DNA of 13,428 bases, taken from NCBI GenBank assembly GCA_035938875.1, contig DASZGL010000059.1:1-13428 (forward strand). The letters are read 5' to 3'. Made by a program: the position numbers and the translations under genes. The DNA comes from DASZGL01 sp035938875 (lineage in GTDB: Bacteria > Chloroflexota > Dormibacteria > Aeolococcales > Aeolococcaceae). This document shows, piece after piece, positions 1-6,945 of the stretch. A model generated the notes under the pieces. The model searched no databases. It had not been told where the DNA came from and saw only the letters and a program-made list of their open reading frames with translations. Position 1 is the stretch's first letter. Each line of letters starts with the position of its first letter.

Positions 1-94
1 GCGTGACCCCGAGGGGCGCGAGCTCGCCGTCTCCCGGGTGCGCCTCCTCGTCCAGCCGATCGGCGATCTGCCCCACGGGCCGACCACCGGGTAA
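1..94 (+). CDS. Possible C-terminal end of an unknown protein (5' end outside the window)
   Basis: The frame beginning at base 2 is open from the window edge to a TAA at 92-94. It gives about 30 residues containing RDPEGRELAVSRVRLLVQP, which reads like ordinary protein, and almost every codon ends in G or C as in the confirmed genes nearby. The stop lies 5 bp from the stop of the convergent response-regulator gene, a normal tail-to-tail arrangement. I do not recognise the family. The opposite strand is also open here (GTG at 76 running off the window), so the strand is uncertain. Confidence 0.4.
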   Translation, partial: RDPEGRELAVSRVRLLVQPIGDLPHGPTTG

Positions 95-99
95 CGGCG

Positions 100-798
100 C
101 TAACCTGCGAAGCGGTACCCGATGCCAGGTACCGAGTGGATGTAGGTGGGCTTGTCGGGTTCGGGCTCGATCTTGCGCCGTAGCCGGTAGACGTGGGCGT
201 CGACGGTGCGGGTCTCGATCTCCACCTCGTAGCCCCAGACCCGGCGGAGCAGCTCGCCTCGGCTCATCACCTGGCCCGGTCGCGAGGCCAGCAGAGCAAG
301 GAGGTTGAACTCGGTGAGCGTCAGCATCACCTCCTTGCCATCCCGGAACACCTGGCGGCGACCGAGGTCGATGAGCAGGCCGGGAAACTCGAAGCGGTCT
401 CGCGGTTGCTCCTGCGGGGTGATCTCGGCGCGACGCAGATGGGCGCCGATGCGGGCCATCAGCTCGCGGACCTCGAAGGGCTTGGTCACGTAGTCGTCGG
501 CGCCGAGCTCGAGGCCGACGACGACGTCGATGGTGTCGGCCTTGGCGGTGAGCATGATGATGGGCACGCGGGAGCCGTCGCTGCGCAGCCGGCGGCAGAC
601 GTCGAGACCGCTCATACCGGGCAGATTGACGTCGAGGATGATCAGGTCGGGGTTGCTCTCCCGGGCCATCTCCAAACCCTCGATGCCATTGGCGGCTTCG
701 AGCAGCTGGTGGTTCTGGGCGCTGGTGGCCAGCCGGACCACTTCACGGCTCGGTTGGTCGTCCTCGACGATGAGGATGGTTTTCCCCGCACCCGTCAT
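100..798 (-). CDS. OmpR/PhoB-family response regulator (REC + winged-helix DNA-binding domain)
   Basis: This 232-residue transcription factor is probably phosphorylated by the kinase encoded just upstream. The receiver domain is residues 6-122: acidic pair Asp13/Asp14, phosphoacceptor Asp56 in LIILDVNLPG, Thr84 and Lys106 in the TKPF motif. The C-terminal half, about residues 135-230, is a Trans_Reg_C winged helix, with TLTEFNLLALLASRPGQVMSR, TRTVDAHVYRLRRKIE and the ending GIGYRF typical of PhoB/OmpR. I chose the ATG at 798 because the receiver domain starts straight after it and because it overlaps the kinase stop as ATGA. That overlap implies translational coupling. The open frame continues upstream to 879, but that stretch is antisense-like and overlaps the kinase. 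The domain assignment is secure; the target genes are unknown. Confidence 0.95.
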   Translation of the reverse strand: MTGAGKTILIVEDDQPSREVVRLATSAQNHQLLEAANGIEGLEMARESNPDLIILDVNLPGMSGLDVCRRLRSDGSRVPIIMLTAKADTIDVVVGLELGADDYVTKPFEVRELMARIGAHLRRAEITPQEQPRDRFEFPGLLIDLGRRQVFRDGKEVMLTLTEFNLLALLASRPGQVMSRGELLRRVWGYEVEIETRTVDAHVYRLRRKIEPEPDKPTYIHSVPGIGYRFAG

Positions 799-2444
799 TG
801 CGCACCCGCCTCCAGGAAAGTCGATATCTGATGGACGAATTGTGCAACTTCGATGGGCTTGGTGATGTACGCGGCGCACCCGGCGGCAAGCGCTTTCTGC
901 TCATCACCCTTCATGGCGTGGGCGCTCAGCGCCACCACCGGGACCTGAGCGGTCTTGGGATCGCTCTTGAGCATTCGCGTGACGGTGAGCCCGTCGAGGC
1001 CGGGAAGGCGAACGTCCATCAGCACCAGGTCGTAGACGTTGGACCGCACCTTCTCCAACCCTTCTCTGCCATCGGTGGCAACGTCCACCTGGAACCCATT
1101 GCCGTTGAGGACCATCTTGGTCAATTCTCGATTGCTCGGGTTGTCCTCGACGAGAAGGATTCGGTTGTGCGCGTGCCCGTTCTGGCCGTCGATGCCTGCC
1201 ATGGGAACCTTGAACGTGAACACCGAGCCATGATCAGGCTCGCTCTCCAGCGAGATGGTGCCACCGTGCAATTGGATGAGCCTCCTGGTCAGGGACAGGC
1301 CCAGCCCCGTTCCCTGTGACTGCCGGTTGTTCACCTGGTAGAACTCGTTGAAGATCATCTCCTGGTGCTCGGCGGCGATGCCCACGCCGGTGTCACCGAC
1401 CTCGACGACCAGGTCGTGCTCATTCTGCCGGGCCCGCACCCAAACCTTGCCTCCCGCAGGGGTGAACTTGATCGCGTTGCTCAGCAGGTTGTACATCACC
1501 TGCTTGAATTTGCTCTTGTCGGCATGAACTTCGAGGTCCTCAGGGACGATGTCGACGGTGACATCGAGACAGTTGCGCTCGCTCAGCGAACGGATGACGT
1601 TGTGGACCTCTTTGAATGCCGAGGCAATGCGGAAAGTGTCGTAGGCCAACTCCATGCGGCCCGCCTCGATCTTGCTCAGGTCGAGGACATCGTTGACCAA
1701 TTCCAGTAGATGGCGGCCCGATGTGTGGATGTTCTCCAGACATTCGTGCTGCTGCTCGGCGGTGAGGTCGCCGGCAAGGTTGTCCTTGAGGATCTCACTG
1801 AAGCCCAGGATTGCATTGAGCGGCGTGCGCAGCTCGTGACTCATGTTGGCGAGGAACTCGCTCTTCAACCTGGAGATCTCGCGGATCTGGACGTTGGCGA
1901 CCTCGAGCTCTCGCTTCTGCACGGCGATCTCACCCAGCTGATGTCGCTGTTCGGTGTACAGCCGTGCGTTGTCGATGCTGATCGCCGCCTGGTTGGCGAT
2001 GATCTGCACCATCGCCTGCTCCACGCTGGTGAACGGTTGTACCGTGCGTCGCGAGAGCAACATCGCACCGACGCGTTGCCGCGGTGACTCCAACGGCATC
2101 ACCAGACAGGAGCGTGGCGCGCGCTCCGGATCGAGCGTCTTGAAACGCTGGTCCTTGGTCGCGTCTGCCACGGATACCACCTTGTGATGCTTCACCGCCC
2201 AGCCGACGATGCCCTCTCCCATGTCGAAGCTTGCGACCTTCTCGAGGTTCTCGCTGTAAGGGAAAGTGGCGATTGCAGTGAGTCTCTGGCCATCGTGATC
2301 GGCCAGAAAGACTGTCGCCGCATCGCAGGTCACCAGGTCGCTGGTGGCCTTCAGCATGAAATCGATGGTTTCCTTCAGGTCCAGCGAGGAGGTGAAGAGC
2401 TTCCCCACCTGCCCGAGCAGGTCGACAATGACCTTGTCGTCCAT
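795..2444 (-). CDS. Soluble GAF-sensor hybrid histidine kinase (GAF-HisKA-HATPase-REC)
   Basis: This is a 549-residue sensor kinase with no signal peptide or membrane helix, so it should sense a cytoplasmic signal. Order of parts: GAF domain at about 20-165; coiled-coil linker 166-195; HisKA with phospho-His203 in MSHELRTPLN; HATPase_c with N-box Asn323, G1 box DTGVGI (351-356) and G2 box GTGLGL (378-383); C-terminal receiver domain 428-545 with Asp477 (LVLMDVRLPG) and Lys529 (TKP). The start is the ATG at 2444. Codons upstream in the same frame (to 2735) are the antisense-like shadow of the YbjN gene, and a TATACT box lies 9 nt before this ATG. It overlaps the response-regulator gene by 4 nt, so the two form a pair. 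No HPt domain is present in the protein or nearby, so His203 may phosphorylate both its own receiver and the PhoB-like partner. The ligand is not deducible. Confidence 0.95.
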   Translation of the reverse strand: MDDKVIVDLLGQVGKLFTSSLDLKETIDFMLKATSDLVTCDAATVFLADHDGQRLTAIATFPYSENLEKVASFDMGEGIVGWAVKHHKVVSVADATKDQRFKTLDPERAPRSCLVMPLESPRQRVGAMLLSRRTVQPFTSVEQAMVQIIANQAAISIDNARLYTEQRHQLGEIAVQKRELEVANVQIREISRLKSEFLANMSHELRTPLNAILGFSEILKDNLAGDLTAEQQHECLENIHTSGRHLLELVNDVLDLSKIEAGRMELAYDTFRIASAFKEVHNVIRSLSERNCLDVTVDIVPEDLEVHADKSKFKQVMYNLLSNAIKFTPAGGKVWVRARQNEHDLVVEVGDTGVGIAAEHQEMIFNEFYQVNNRQSQGTGLGLSLTRRLIQLHGGTISLESEPDHGSVFTFKVPMAGIDGQNGHAHNRILLVEDNPSNRELTKMVLNGNGFQVDVATDGREGLEKVRSNVYDLVLMDVRLPGLDGLTVTRMLKSDPKTAQVPVVALSAHAMKGDEQKALAAGCAAYITKPIEVAQFVHQISTFLEAGAQ

Positions 2445-2453
2445 CGCGGGCCG

Positions 2454-2459
2454 AGTATA
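2454..2459 (-). promoter_or_regulatory. -10 box of the histidine kinase gene, leaderless type
   Basis: On the minus strand TATACT matches the TATAAT consensus at 5 of 6 positions and lies exactly 9 nt before the ATG at 2444. Transcription would begin at or within a few bases of the start codon. No Shine-Dalgarno-like sequence precedes the ATG. The best -35 candidates (around 2476-2482, CCTGTA) are weak and overlap the inverted repeat. Confidence 0.55.
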
Positions 2460-2470
2460 AGCGAAGAATT

Positions 2471-2506
2471 GGCCAATACAGGGTACGTTTGTTCCCTCAA
2501 TTGGCC
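2471..2506. promoter_or_regulatory. 36-bp near-palindrome upstream of the kinase gene, probable operator (or terminator of the YbjN gene)
   Basis: Two 16-nt arms (2471-2486 and 2491-2506) match as inverted repeats at 13 of 16 positions around a 4-nt centre. The outer GGCCAAT/ATTGGCC and the inner GGG/CCC are perfect. The site covers the expected -35 region of the kinase promoter, as a repressor operator would. It also contains the stop codon of the YbjN gene (2497-2499), so its hairpin could end that transcript. No T-run follows, which makes the operator reading a little better. Confidence 0.5.
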
Positions 2507-2952
2507 GTATGTGGTGGCGACCGGCGCAGCGGGGGAAACACCCCTGGGTAGCCGATGTGGACCAGGCCCTCGAAGCCGCTCTCGCCCAGCGAGTGGATCT
2601 CGCCAAGGACGTTCTCGAGCTCTGCGACCGTTGTCGACGCAAGCGCGATGCGGGCGATGAGGACCACGTCACCGTCGCCATCGAGGGCGAACCGGAGCCG
2701 GGAGGTGGCCAGGTTCTTGCGCAGCAGCACCTCATGAAGGCGGGCTGCGCCGGCCCGGGGACCGCGGAGGAGGAAGCTGCTCAGCGTGCAGGTGCGACGA
2801 CCCAGTTCCACCAGCACGGGAATCCGCTGGCGGACCTCGCCCTCGAGGACGAGCAACCAGCGGTCCTCGTCGAGGCGGCGTGAAGCCAGGTCGGAGTGGT
2901 CGGCGAGCAAGGCGGTGAGCGCCGCCTCGGCGGCGGCACGCTCGGGGGTCAT
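2497..2952 (-). CDS. YbjN-domain protein (type III secretion chaperone-like fold)
   Basis: This is a 151-residue cytoplasmic protein. Residues about 25-135 follow the YbjN pattern known from actinobacteria: an early WLLVLEG strand, a central LLRGPRAG segment, LHEVLLRKN, then RFALDGDGDVVLIARIAL, and a last helix with VAELENVLGEI before FEGLVHIGYPG. The family shares the fold of secretion chaperones but has no known enzymatic activity; E. coli YbjN affects stress and motility phenotypes. The ATG at 2952 begins 54 nt after the etfA stop and has no convincing ribosome-binding site, so it may be read from the etf transcript. The gene ends inside the palindrome in front of the kinase gene. Family membership is likely; its job here is unknown. 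Confidence 0.8.
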   Translation of the reverse strand: MTPERAAAEAALTALLADHSDLASRRLDEDRWLLVLEGEVRQRIPVLVELGRRTCTLSSFLLRGPRAGAARLHEVLLRKNLATSRLRFALDGDGDVVLIARIALASTTVAELENVLGEIHSLGESGFEGLVHIGYPGVFPPLRRSPPHTAN

Positions 2953-3006
2953 CGCCGCCGGCCGCCGCGATCCGGCTTTCGGGGCGAGCCGACGCTGAGC
3001 ACCGGG

Positions 3007-3978
3007 TCAGCCTCGAGCCTTCAACTCCTCGATCACCTGCGGCACCACCTTGAGCGCGTCACCGACGACGCCGAGGTCGGCGAGCTTGAAGATGGGAGCG
3101 TCGGCATCCTTGTTGATGGCGATGATGTTCTTGCTCCCCTTCATGCCGACGGTGTGCTGCATGGCACCGCTGATGCCGCACGCGATGTACACGGTCGGCT
3201 TCACCGTCTTGCCGGTCTGACCCACCTGCATCGCGTAGGGAACCCAGCCTGCGTCGACCACGGCGCGGCTGGCGCCGACGGCGCCTTTGACCAGCGACGC
3301 CAGCTCCTCGAGGATGGCGAAATTCTTGGGATCACCGAGGCCGCGCCCGCCGCTGATGACGATCGGCGCTTCCTCGAGCTTGGGCCCCGCGGCCTCATCG
3401 GCGACGCGCTCGGTCACCCGCGCGCCGCGGTGGGCCTCGGCAATGGCGACATCGATGGGGACAACCGTCGGGGCACCACCTCCGCCACTCTCGGCGGCGA
3501 ACGACTTGGCGCGCACCAGGGCGATGGCAGGCCGCTTGGACTCGAACTTGGTGCGCACCACCTGGGTGGCGCCGAAGATCGAGCTCTCCGCCGCGATGTC
3601 ACCGTCGGCGCCGACGTCGAGGACGTTGGCGATCACGGGAACGTCGAGCTTCGCGGCGAGACGGCCGGCGACGTCGCGCCCCGCGTACGACGAGCCGATG
3701 AGGATGAGGTCGGGGGAGTGCTGCTCAACCAGCGAGGCGATGGCGTCGGCGCCGGGGCCACCGAGGAGCAGATCCGCGTAGCCCTGGTCGGTTCCGGCGA
3801 ACACCGTTGTCGCGCCGTACTCACCGAGCGTCGCGGCCACCTGCTCGGCCTCGGGCGACAGCACGATGGCCTCGGTGGCGCCGCCGAGAGTGCGCGCCTT
3901 GGTGAGCAGCTCCAGCGCGATGGTCGAGGGTTTGCCGTGGAGCACCTCGGCGAGGACCCAGGTCTTGTTGACAGGCAT
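3007..3978 (-). CDS. etfA: Electron transfer flavoprotein alpha subunit
   Basis: This is the 323-residue FAD-binding subunit of the soluble ETF heterodimer, which accepts electrons from acyl-CoA dehydrogenases and similar enzymes and passes them toward the quinone pool. The N-terminal half (about 1-190) is the divergent ETF alpha/beta domain. The C-terminal half (about 205-320) is the conserved FAD domain: VISGGRGLGDPKNFAILEEL, SRAVVDAGWVP, QVGQTGKTVKPTVYIACGIS, GAMQHTVGM and IIAINKDADAPIFKLADLGV. Length and motifs are complete. The ATG at 3978 begins 2 bp after the etfB stop, so the two subunits are co-transcribed and probably coupled in translation. No acyl-CoA dehydrogenase or ETF:quinone oxidoreductase gene is visible in the window. 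Confidence 0.97.
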   Translation of the reverse strand: MPVNKTWVLAEVLHGKPSTIALELLTKARTLGGATEAIVLSPEAEQVAATLGEYGATTVFAGTDQGYADLLLGGPGADAIASLVEQHSPDLILIGSSYAGRDVAGRLAAKLDVPVIANVLDVGADGDIAAESSIFGATQVVRTKFESKRPAIALVRAKSFAAESGGGGAPTVVPIDVAIAEAHRGARVTERVADEAAGPKLEEAPIVISGGRGLGDPKNFAILEELASLVKGAVGASRAVVDAGWVPYAMQVGQTGKTVKPTVYIACGISGAMQHTVGMKGSKNIIAINKDADAPIFKLADLGVVGDALKVVPQVIEELKARG

Positions 3979-3980
3979 GT

Positions 3981-4754
3981 CTAGATCACCTTGGTGGCTT
4001 CGAGGAACTGGACGATGCGCTTGGCCGCCTCGCCGTCGTCCGCGATGATCTCGCCGGCCTTGCGCTCTTCGGCCGGCTCGACGGACACGATGGTCTGGCC
4101 GGCGGTGGCGCCGCCGACGCCATCGAGGCCCAGCTCGGCGGTCGTCAGCCGGTCGACGGGTTTGGACTTTGCGGCCATGATCCCCTTGAGCGACGGGTAG
4201 CGTGGCTCGTTGACGCTGGCGGTGACGCTGACCACGGCGGGGAGCGTCGCCTCAACCCGGTCGTAGCCCGTCTCTGTCTGGCGCTGCACCTTGAGACTCT
4301 TGCCGTCGCTCTCCAGCCCCTTGGCGAAGGTGACGGCGGGAACGCCGAGGAGCTCGGCGACCATCTGCGGAACCGTCCCCGTGTAACCGTCGGTCGACTC
4401 GGTCGCGGTGATCACCAGGTCGAAGCCCTCTCGCTTGATCGCCGCGGCGAGCACCTTGGCGGTGGACAGCGCATCGGACCCGCGCAGCGCGTCGTCGCTG
4501 ATCAGCACACCTTTGGCGGCGCCCATCGCCAGCGCCTTGCGGATGGCGTCGAGCGCCTTCTCCGGGCCCATCGAGACGACTGTGACCTGGCCACCGTGTG
4601 CCTCGGCGAGCTGGAGACCGGCTTCGATGCCGAACTCGTCACCGGGGTCGAGGACCAGTTCGACGCCCTCGCGACGCAGGTTTTTGGTGGCAGGGTCGAG
4701 CTGGCCCGTCGAGTTGGGATCGGGAACCTGCTTGACGCAGACGACGACGTTCAT
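3981..4754 (-). CDS. etfB: Electron transfer flavoprotein beta subunit
   Basis: This 257-residue protein is the AMP-binding partner of EtfA. It begins MNVVVCVKQVPDP, the standard ETF-beta start, and carries the family signature near residues 170-205 (VEATLPAVVSVTASVNEPR, then YPSLKGIMAAKSKP). The nucleotide-loop region reads TESTDGYTGTVPQ. The ATG at 4754 is preceded by AGGGAG with 5-nt spacing. The open frame continues upstream to 4868, but those residues do not resemble ETF. The beta-then-alpha order with a 2-bp gap is the usual etfBA operon. The 155 bp upstream, between this gene and the M23 peptidase stop, show no clear promoter. Confidence 0.97.
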   Translation of the reverse strand: MNVVVCVKQVPDPNSTGQLDPATKNLRREGVELVLDPGDEFGIEAGLQLAEAHGGQVTVVSMGPEKALDAIRKALAMGAAKGVLISDDALRGSDALSTAKVLAAAIKREGFDLVITATESTDGYTGTVPQMVAELLGVPAVTFAKGLESDGKSLKVQRQTETGYDRVEATLPAVVSVTASVNEPRYPSLKGIMAAKSKPVDRLTTAELGLDGVGGATAGQTIVSVEPAEERKAGEIIADDGEAAKRIVQFLEATKVI

Positions 4755-4759
4755 CGGTG

Positions 4760-4765
4760 CTCCCT
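4760..4765 (-). promoter_or_regulatory. Ribosome-binding site of etfB
   Basis: AGGGAG on the minus strand lies 5 nt before the ATG at 4754 and fixes that start against longer in-frame options. It is one of the few clear Shine-Dalgarno sequences in a window where several genes appear leaderless. Confidence 0.7.
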
Positions 4766-4868
4766 GTGGTGACTTCGGCGAGCCTGGCGAAAGCCTCGGC
4801 CGCCGGCCTCGCCCGCAGCTGTCGGTCGCCTCGGCTGATGACGATCCGGTGCACGGGACGGGCCGCAA

Positions 4869-4886
4869 CCGACTCTACTGAGTCGG
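4869..4886 (-). terminator. Hairpin after the M23 peptidase gene, possible terminator
   Basis: CCGACTC and GAGTCGG form perfect 7-bp arms around a 4-nt loop, starting 23 nt after the peptidase stop codon on the minus strand. Only two T residues follow, so it is not a textbook intrinsic terminator. It may stabilise or end the peptidase mRNA before etfBA. Confidence 0.4.
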
Positions 4887-4909
4887 GCCTGCACAACGCC
4901 GCCGTGCCG

Positions 4910-6289
4910 TCAGGGCGTCGGCGTCGGCGTCGATGTTGGCGCGGGGCGTGAGGGGGGACCTGTGGCGCCCGCTGCAAGTGGCGGCAGGAACGGATAGGGA
5001 TCGCTGGGCACGTTGTCGATGCGCAGCTCGAAGTGCAGGTGAGGACCGGTGGAGTTACCCGACGAGCCCATCAGTCCGATCGGCTGGCCCAGGCTGACGG
5101 TGTCGCCGACCTTGACTCCCAGCTTCTCCAGGTGCCCGTAGAGGGTGAGGGTGTGAGCGTCGTGGGCGATGATGATGTGGTTGCCGTAGCCGATGGTGCT
5201 CTCCGTGGCCGCGACGACGATCCCGGCTCCCGCTGCGTAGACCGGCATGCCCATCGGGCCGGCGAGGTCGACGCCAGTGTGGAAGTGGGCGATGCCGAAC
5301 ATCGGGGGTTCCTGGGGGATGCTCGAGGGGCCGAACCGCTGCGAGATGAAGCTCCCCGGCGCCGGCCAGTCGAAGCGCAAGCTTCCTGTCGTCTGCGCTG
5401 GAGGCGGGCTCGGCAGGCCGCCGAGGTGGTGTTGCATGTAGTAATTGGCCTCGTCCCAGGCCGCCTGTTCGGCGCCGAGGATTTCCTGGTCGAGCTCGGC
5501 GATTCGCAGGTCGGCGATCTTCTGGGCGAGCGCAGCGCCCTGCGAGTCGGCGTTGGCGATCTCCTGGTTCGCCGCTGCGGCACTCCTGTCGAGCTGGCTG
5601 ATGAGGTCCTTCGACTTGGCAACCAGCAACTCGAGGTCGGCCTTCTGCTGGGCGAGGGCGTCGGCCGCGGCCCTGGCCTCGTTGGCCGACGACTGGGCGA
5701 GCAGACCTTTGATGCGGGCCAGCTGCTCGTTGTCCTGGATGTCCTTGAGCAGAGAGGTTCCCGACTCGGCGAGATGGCCGAGCGCGTCGACGCGGGCGAA
5801 GAGGTCGGAGAAGGAAGCGCTGGAGAGGACAAAGCCGATGAAGTCGTCCTGGGCCTCGTAGCGCATGCGTAGGTAGGCGCCGAGGAGCTTCTTCTCGTCG
5901 TCGGCGCGGCGCCGGGCCTCGGCGGCGTCCGCCCGAGCCTGCGCTGCCCGGTTGCTCGCGTCGTGGTAGATCTGCTCCTGGGCGGCCAGCTGGGTGAGCG
6001 TCGCGGCGATGCTCTTCTGGTTGGCGTCGATGATCGTCTGCAGGTTGCTGCGCTGGTCTTCGGCTGCTGTGACCTCACCCGCCAGTGCCAGCTTGGTGGC
6101 CTGTAGCTGCGCTTGGTCGGCCAGCGCCTGCTGCAGCTGCTGCGCGAGGACGTCGGGGGCCGGCAACGGCGACGGGCTTGGCGCCGGTGGCGCCGGCGGT
6201 GTGGACCCTGCCGCGGCGAGCGCGGGCACGGCAACGGCGCAGAGCAGCAGGCAGCCGGCAAGGGCAACAACACGTCGCACGCTGGGCAC
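4910..6289 (-). CDS. Secreted M23 (LytM) peptidoglycan endopeptidase with PcsB/CwlO-like coiled coil
   Basis: This 459-residue exported cell-wall hydrolase has a signal peptide at residues 1-26 (basic start, hydrophobic core, VPALAAA), then a Pro-rich spacer. Two coiled-coil stretches follow (about 46-135 and 175-285) around DDFIGFVLSSASFSDLFARV, which resembles the PcsB N-terminal domain. The C-terminal M23 domain is at about 305-435, with zinc ligands His337 and Asp341 (HTGVD) and His419 (GPHLHF), plus His386 in LYGHL. All catalytic residues are present, so it should cut peptide cross-links. In better-known relatives the coiled coil keeps the enzyme inactive until FtsEX acts on it; no ftsEX lies here. 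The tail is Pro/Thr-rich. The start is the GTG at 6289 (GTG at 6280 is possible); no in-frame start lies further upstream. A strong AAGGAGG at 6328-6334 does not fit this frame. Confidence 0.92.
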   Translation of the reverse strand: MPSVRRVVALAGCLLLCAVAVPALAAAGSTPPAPPAPSPSPLPAPDVLAQQLQQALADQAQLQATKLALAGEVTAAEDQRSNLQTIIDANQKSIAATLTQLAAQEQIYHDASNRAAQARADAAEARRRADDEKKLLGAYLRMRYEAQDDFIGFVLSSASFSDLFARVDALGHLAESGTSLLKDIQDNEQLARIKGLLAQSSANEARAAADALAQQKADLELLVAKSKDLISQLDRSAAAANQEIANADSQGAALAQKIADLRIAELDQEILGAEQAAWDEANYYMQHHLGGLPSPPPAQTTGSLRFDWPAPGSFISQRFGPSSIPQEPPMFGIAHFHTGVDLAGPMGMPVYAAGAGIVVAATESTIGYGNHIIIAHDAHTLTLYGHLEKLGVKVGDTVSLGQPIGLMGSSGNSTGPHLHFELRIDNVPSDPYPFLPPLAAGATGPPSRPAPTSTPTPTP

Positions 6290-6406
6290 GCTGACAGAGC
6301 GGACCTCGGCGAAACACTGGTGACGGTCCTCCTTGGCGGTGCTGTGACAGTCCGTGTCGCCAACGTCAGTTCACCGTGAAGACCACGCACTCCGGGGCGG
6401 CGACCG

Positions 6407-6419
6407 CTGGTCCGACCAG
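6407..6419. promoter_or_regulatory. Short palindrome in the divergent intergenic region
   Basis: CTGGTC-C-GACCAG is a perfect 6-bp-arm palindrome 25 bp upstream of the cyclophilin -10 box, between divergent genes. The position fits a dimeric regulator, but so short a palindrome can arise by chance in GC-rich DNA. Confidence 0.25.
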
Positions 6420-6444
6420 ACGCAGGCGGCCCGTTCGGGGGAAC

Positions 6445-6450
6445 TAGACT
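6445..6450 (+). promoter_or_regulatory. -10 box of the cyclophilin gene, leaderless type
   Basis: TAGACT ends 6 nt before the ATG at 6457 and no Shine-Dalgarno is present, so the mRNA would start at or next to the start codon. No recognisable -35 box lies 16-18 bp upstream. Confidence 0.5.
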
Positions 6451-6456
6451 CCGGCG

Positions 6457-6945
6457 ATGCCAAAGCAATACTCCGGCCCCCCCGACCTCCTCATCGATGT
6501 CACCAAGCGCTACACCGCCACCATCGCCACCGACCGCGGCGACATCGTGGTGGCCCTCGATCCTTCGCGGGCACCGCAGACGGTGAACAACTTCGTCTTC
6601 CTCGCCCGCGAGGGCTTCTACGACGGCCTCACCTTTCATCGCGTGGTACCTGACTTCGTCATCCAGGGCGGCTGCCCCGAGGGCAGCGGTCGGGGAAACC
6701 CCGGTTACCGCTTCAACGACGAGCCCGTGCAGGGGGAGTACACGGCGGGTGCGCTCGCCATGGCCAACTCTGGCCCGAACAGCAACGGCTCTCAGTTCTT
6801 CATCTGCACTGTGGACTGCCGTCACAAGCTCAACAAGGCGTACAACCTGTTCGGACAGACGATCGCGGGAATGGATGTCGTCACCTCGATCAAGGTCGGC
6901 GACGTGATGCGCACGGTGACCGTCGCCGAGGCCGGAGAGGGTTGA
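6457..6945 (+). CDS. Cyclophilin-type peptidyl-prolyl cis-trans isomerase
   Basis: This 162-residue protein has no signal peptide, so it is a cytoplasmic folding catalyst acting on Xaa-Pro bonds. The cyclophilin core is complete: FHRVVPDFVIQGG gives His61, catalytic Arg62, Phe67 and Gln70, and MANSGPNSNGSQFF gives Met102, Gln113 and Phe115. The loop that is usually W-LDGKH-VFG reads HKLNKAYNLFG, so the Trp and His of CypA are replaced. The N-terminal 20 residues (KQYSGPPDLLIDVTKRYTA) match the extension I associate with Chloroflexi-type cyclophilins. The ATG at 6457 follows a TAGACT box by 6 nt. The stop overlaps the TTG start of the deacetylase gene, so both are probably translated from one mRNA. 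Confidence 0.95.
   Translation: MPKQYSGPPDLLIDVTKRYTATIATDRGDIVVALDPSRAPQTVNNFVFLAREGFYDGLTFHRVVPDFVIQGGCPEGSGRGNPGYRFNDEPVQGEYTAGALAMANSGPNSNGSQFFICTVDCRHKLNKAYNLFGQTIAGMDVVTSIKVGDVMRTVTVAEAGEG

Noticed and set aside
2..76. Minus-strand open frame from GTG at 76 running off the window, reading VGQIADRLDEEAHPGDGEL
   Set aside because: It looks protein-like, but the plus-strand frame over the same bases ends in a clean TAA 5 bp from the regulator stop and reads at least as well. Both cannot be real, and about 25 codons are too few to decide.
2896..3984. 362-codon plus-strand open frame opposite etfA
   Set aside because: It mirrors etfA codon by codon and has no independent motif or start signal.
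5071..6825. Very long minus-strand open frame (584 codons) over the M23 peptidase and cyclophilin genes
   Set aside because: It is a shadow frame. Its composition is dominated by R, S, T and P, as in out-of-frame GC-rich DNA, and it crosses two genes with intact catalytic motifs.
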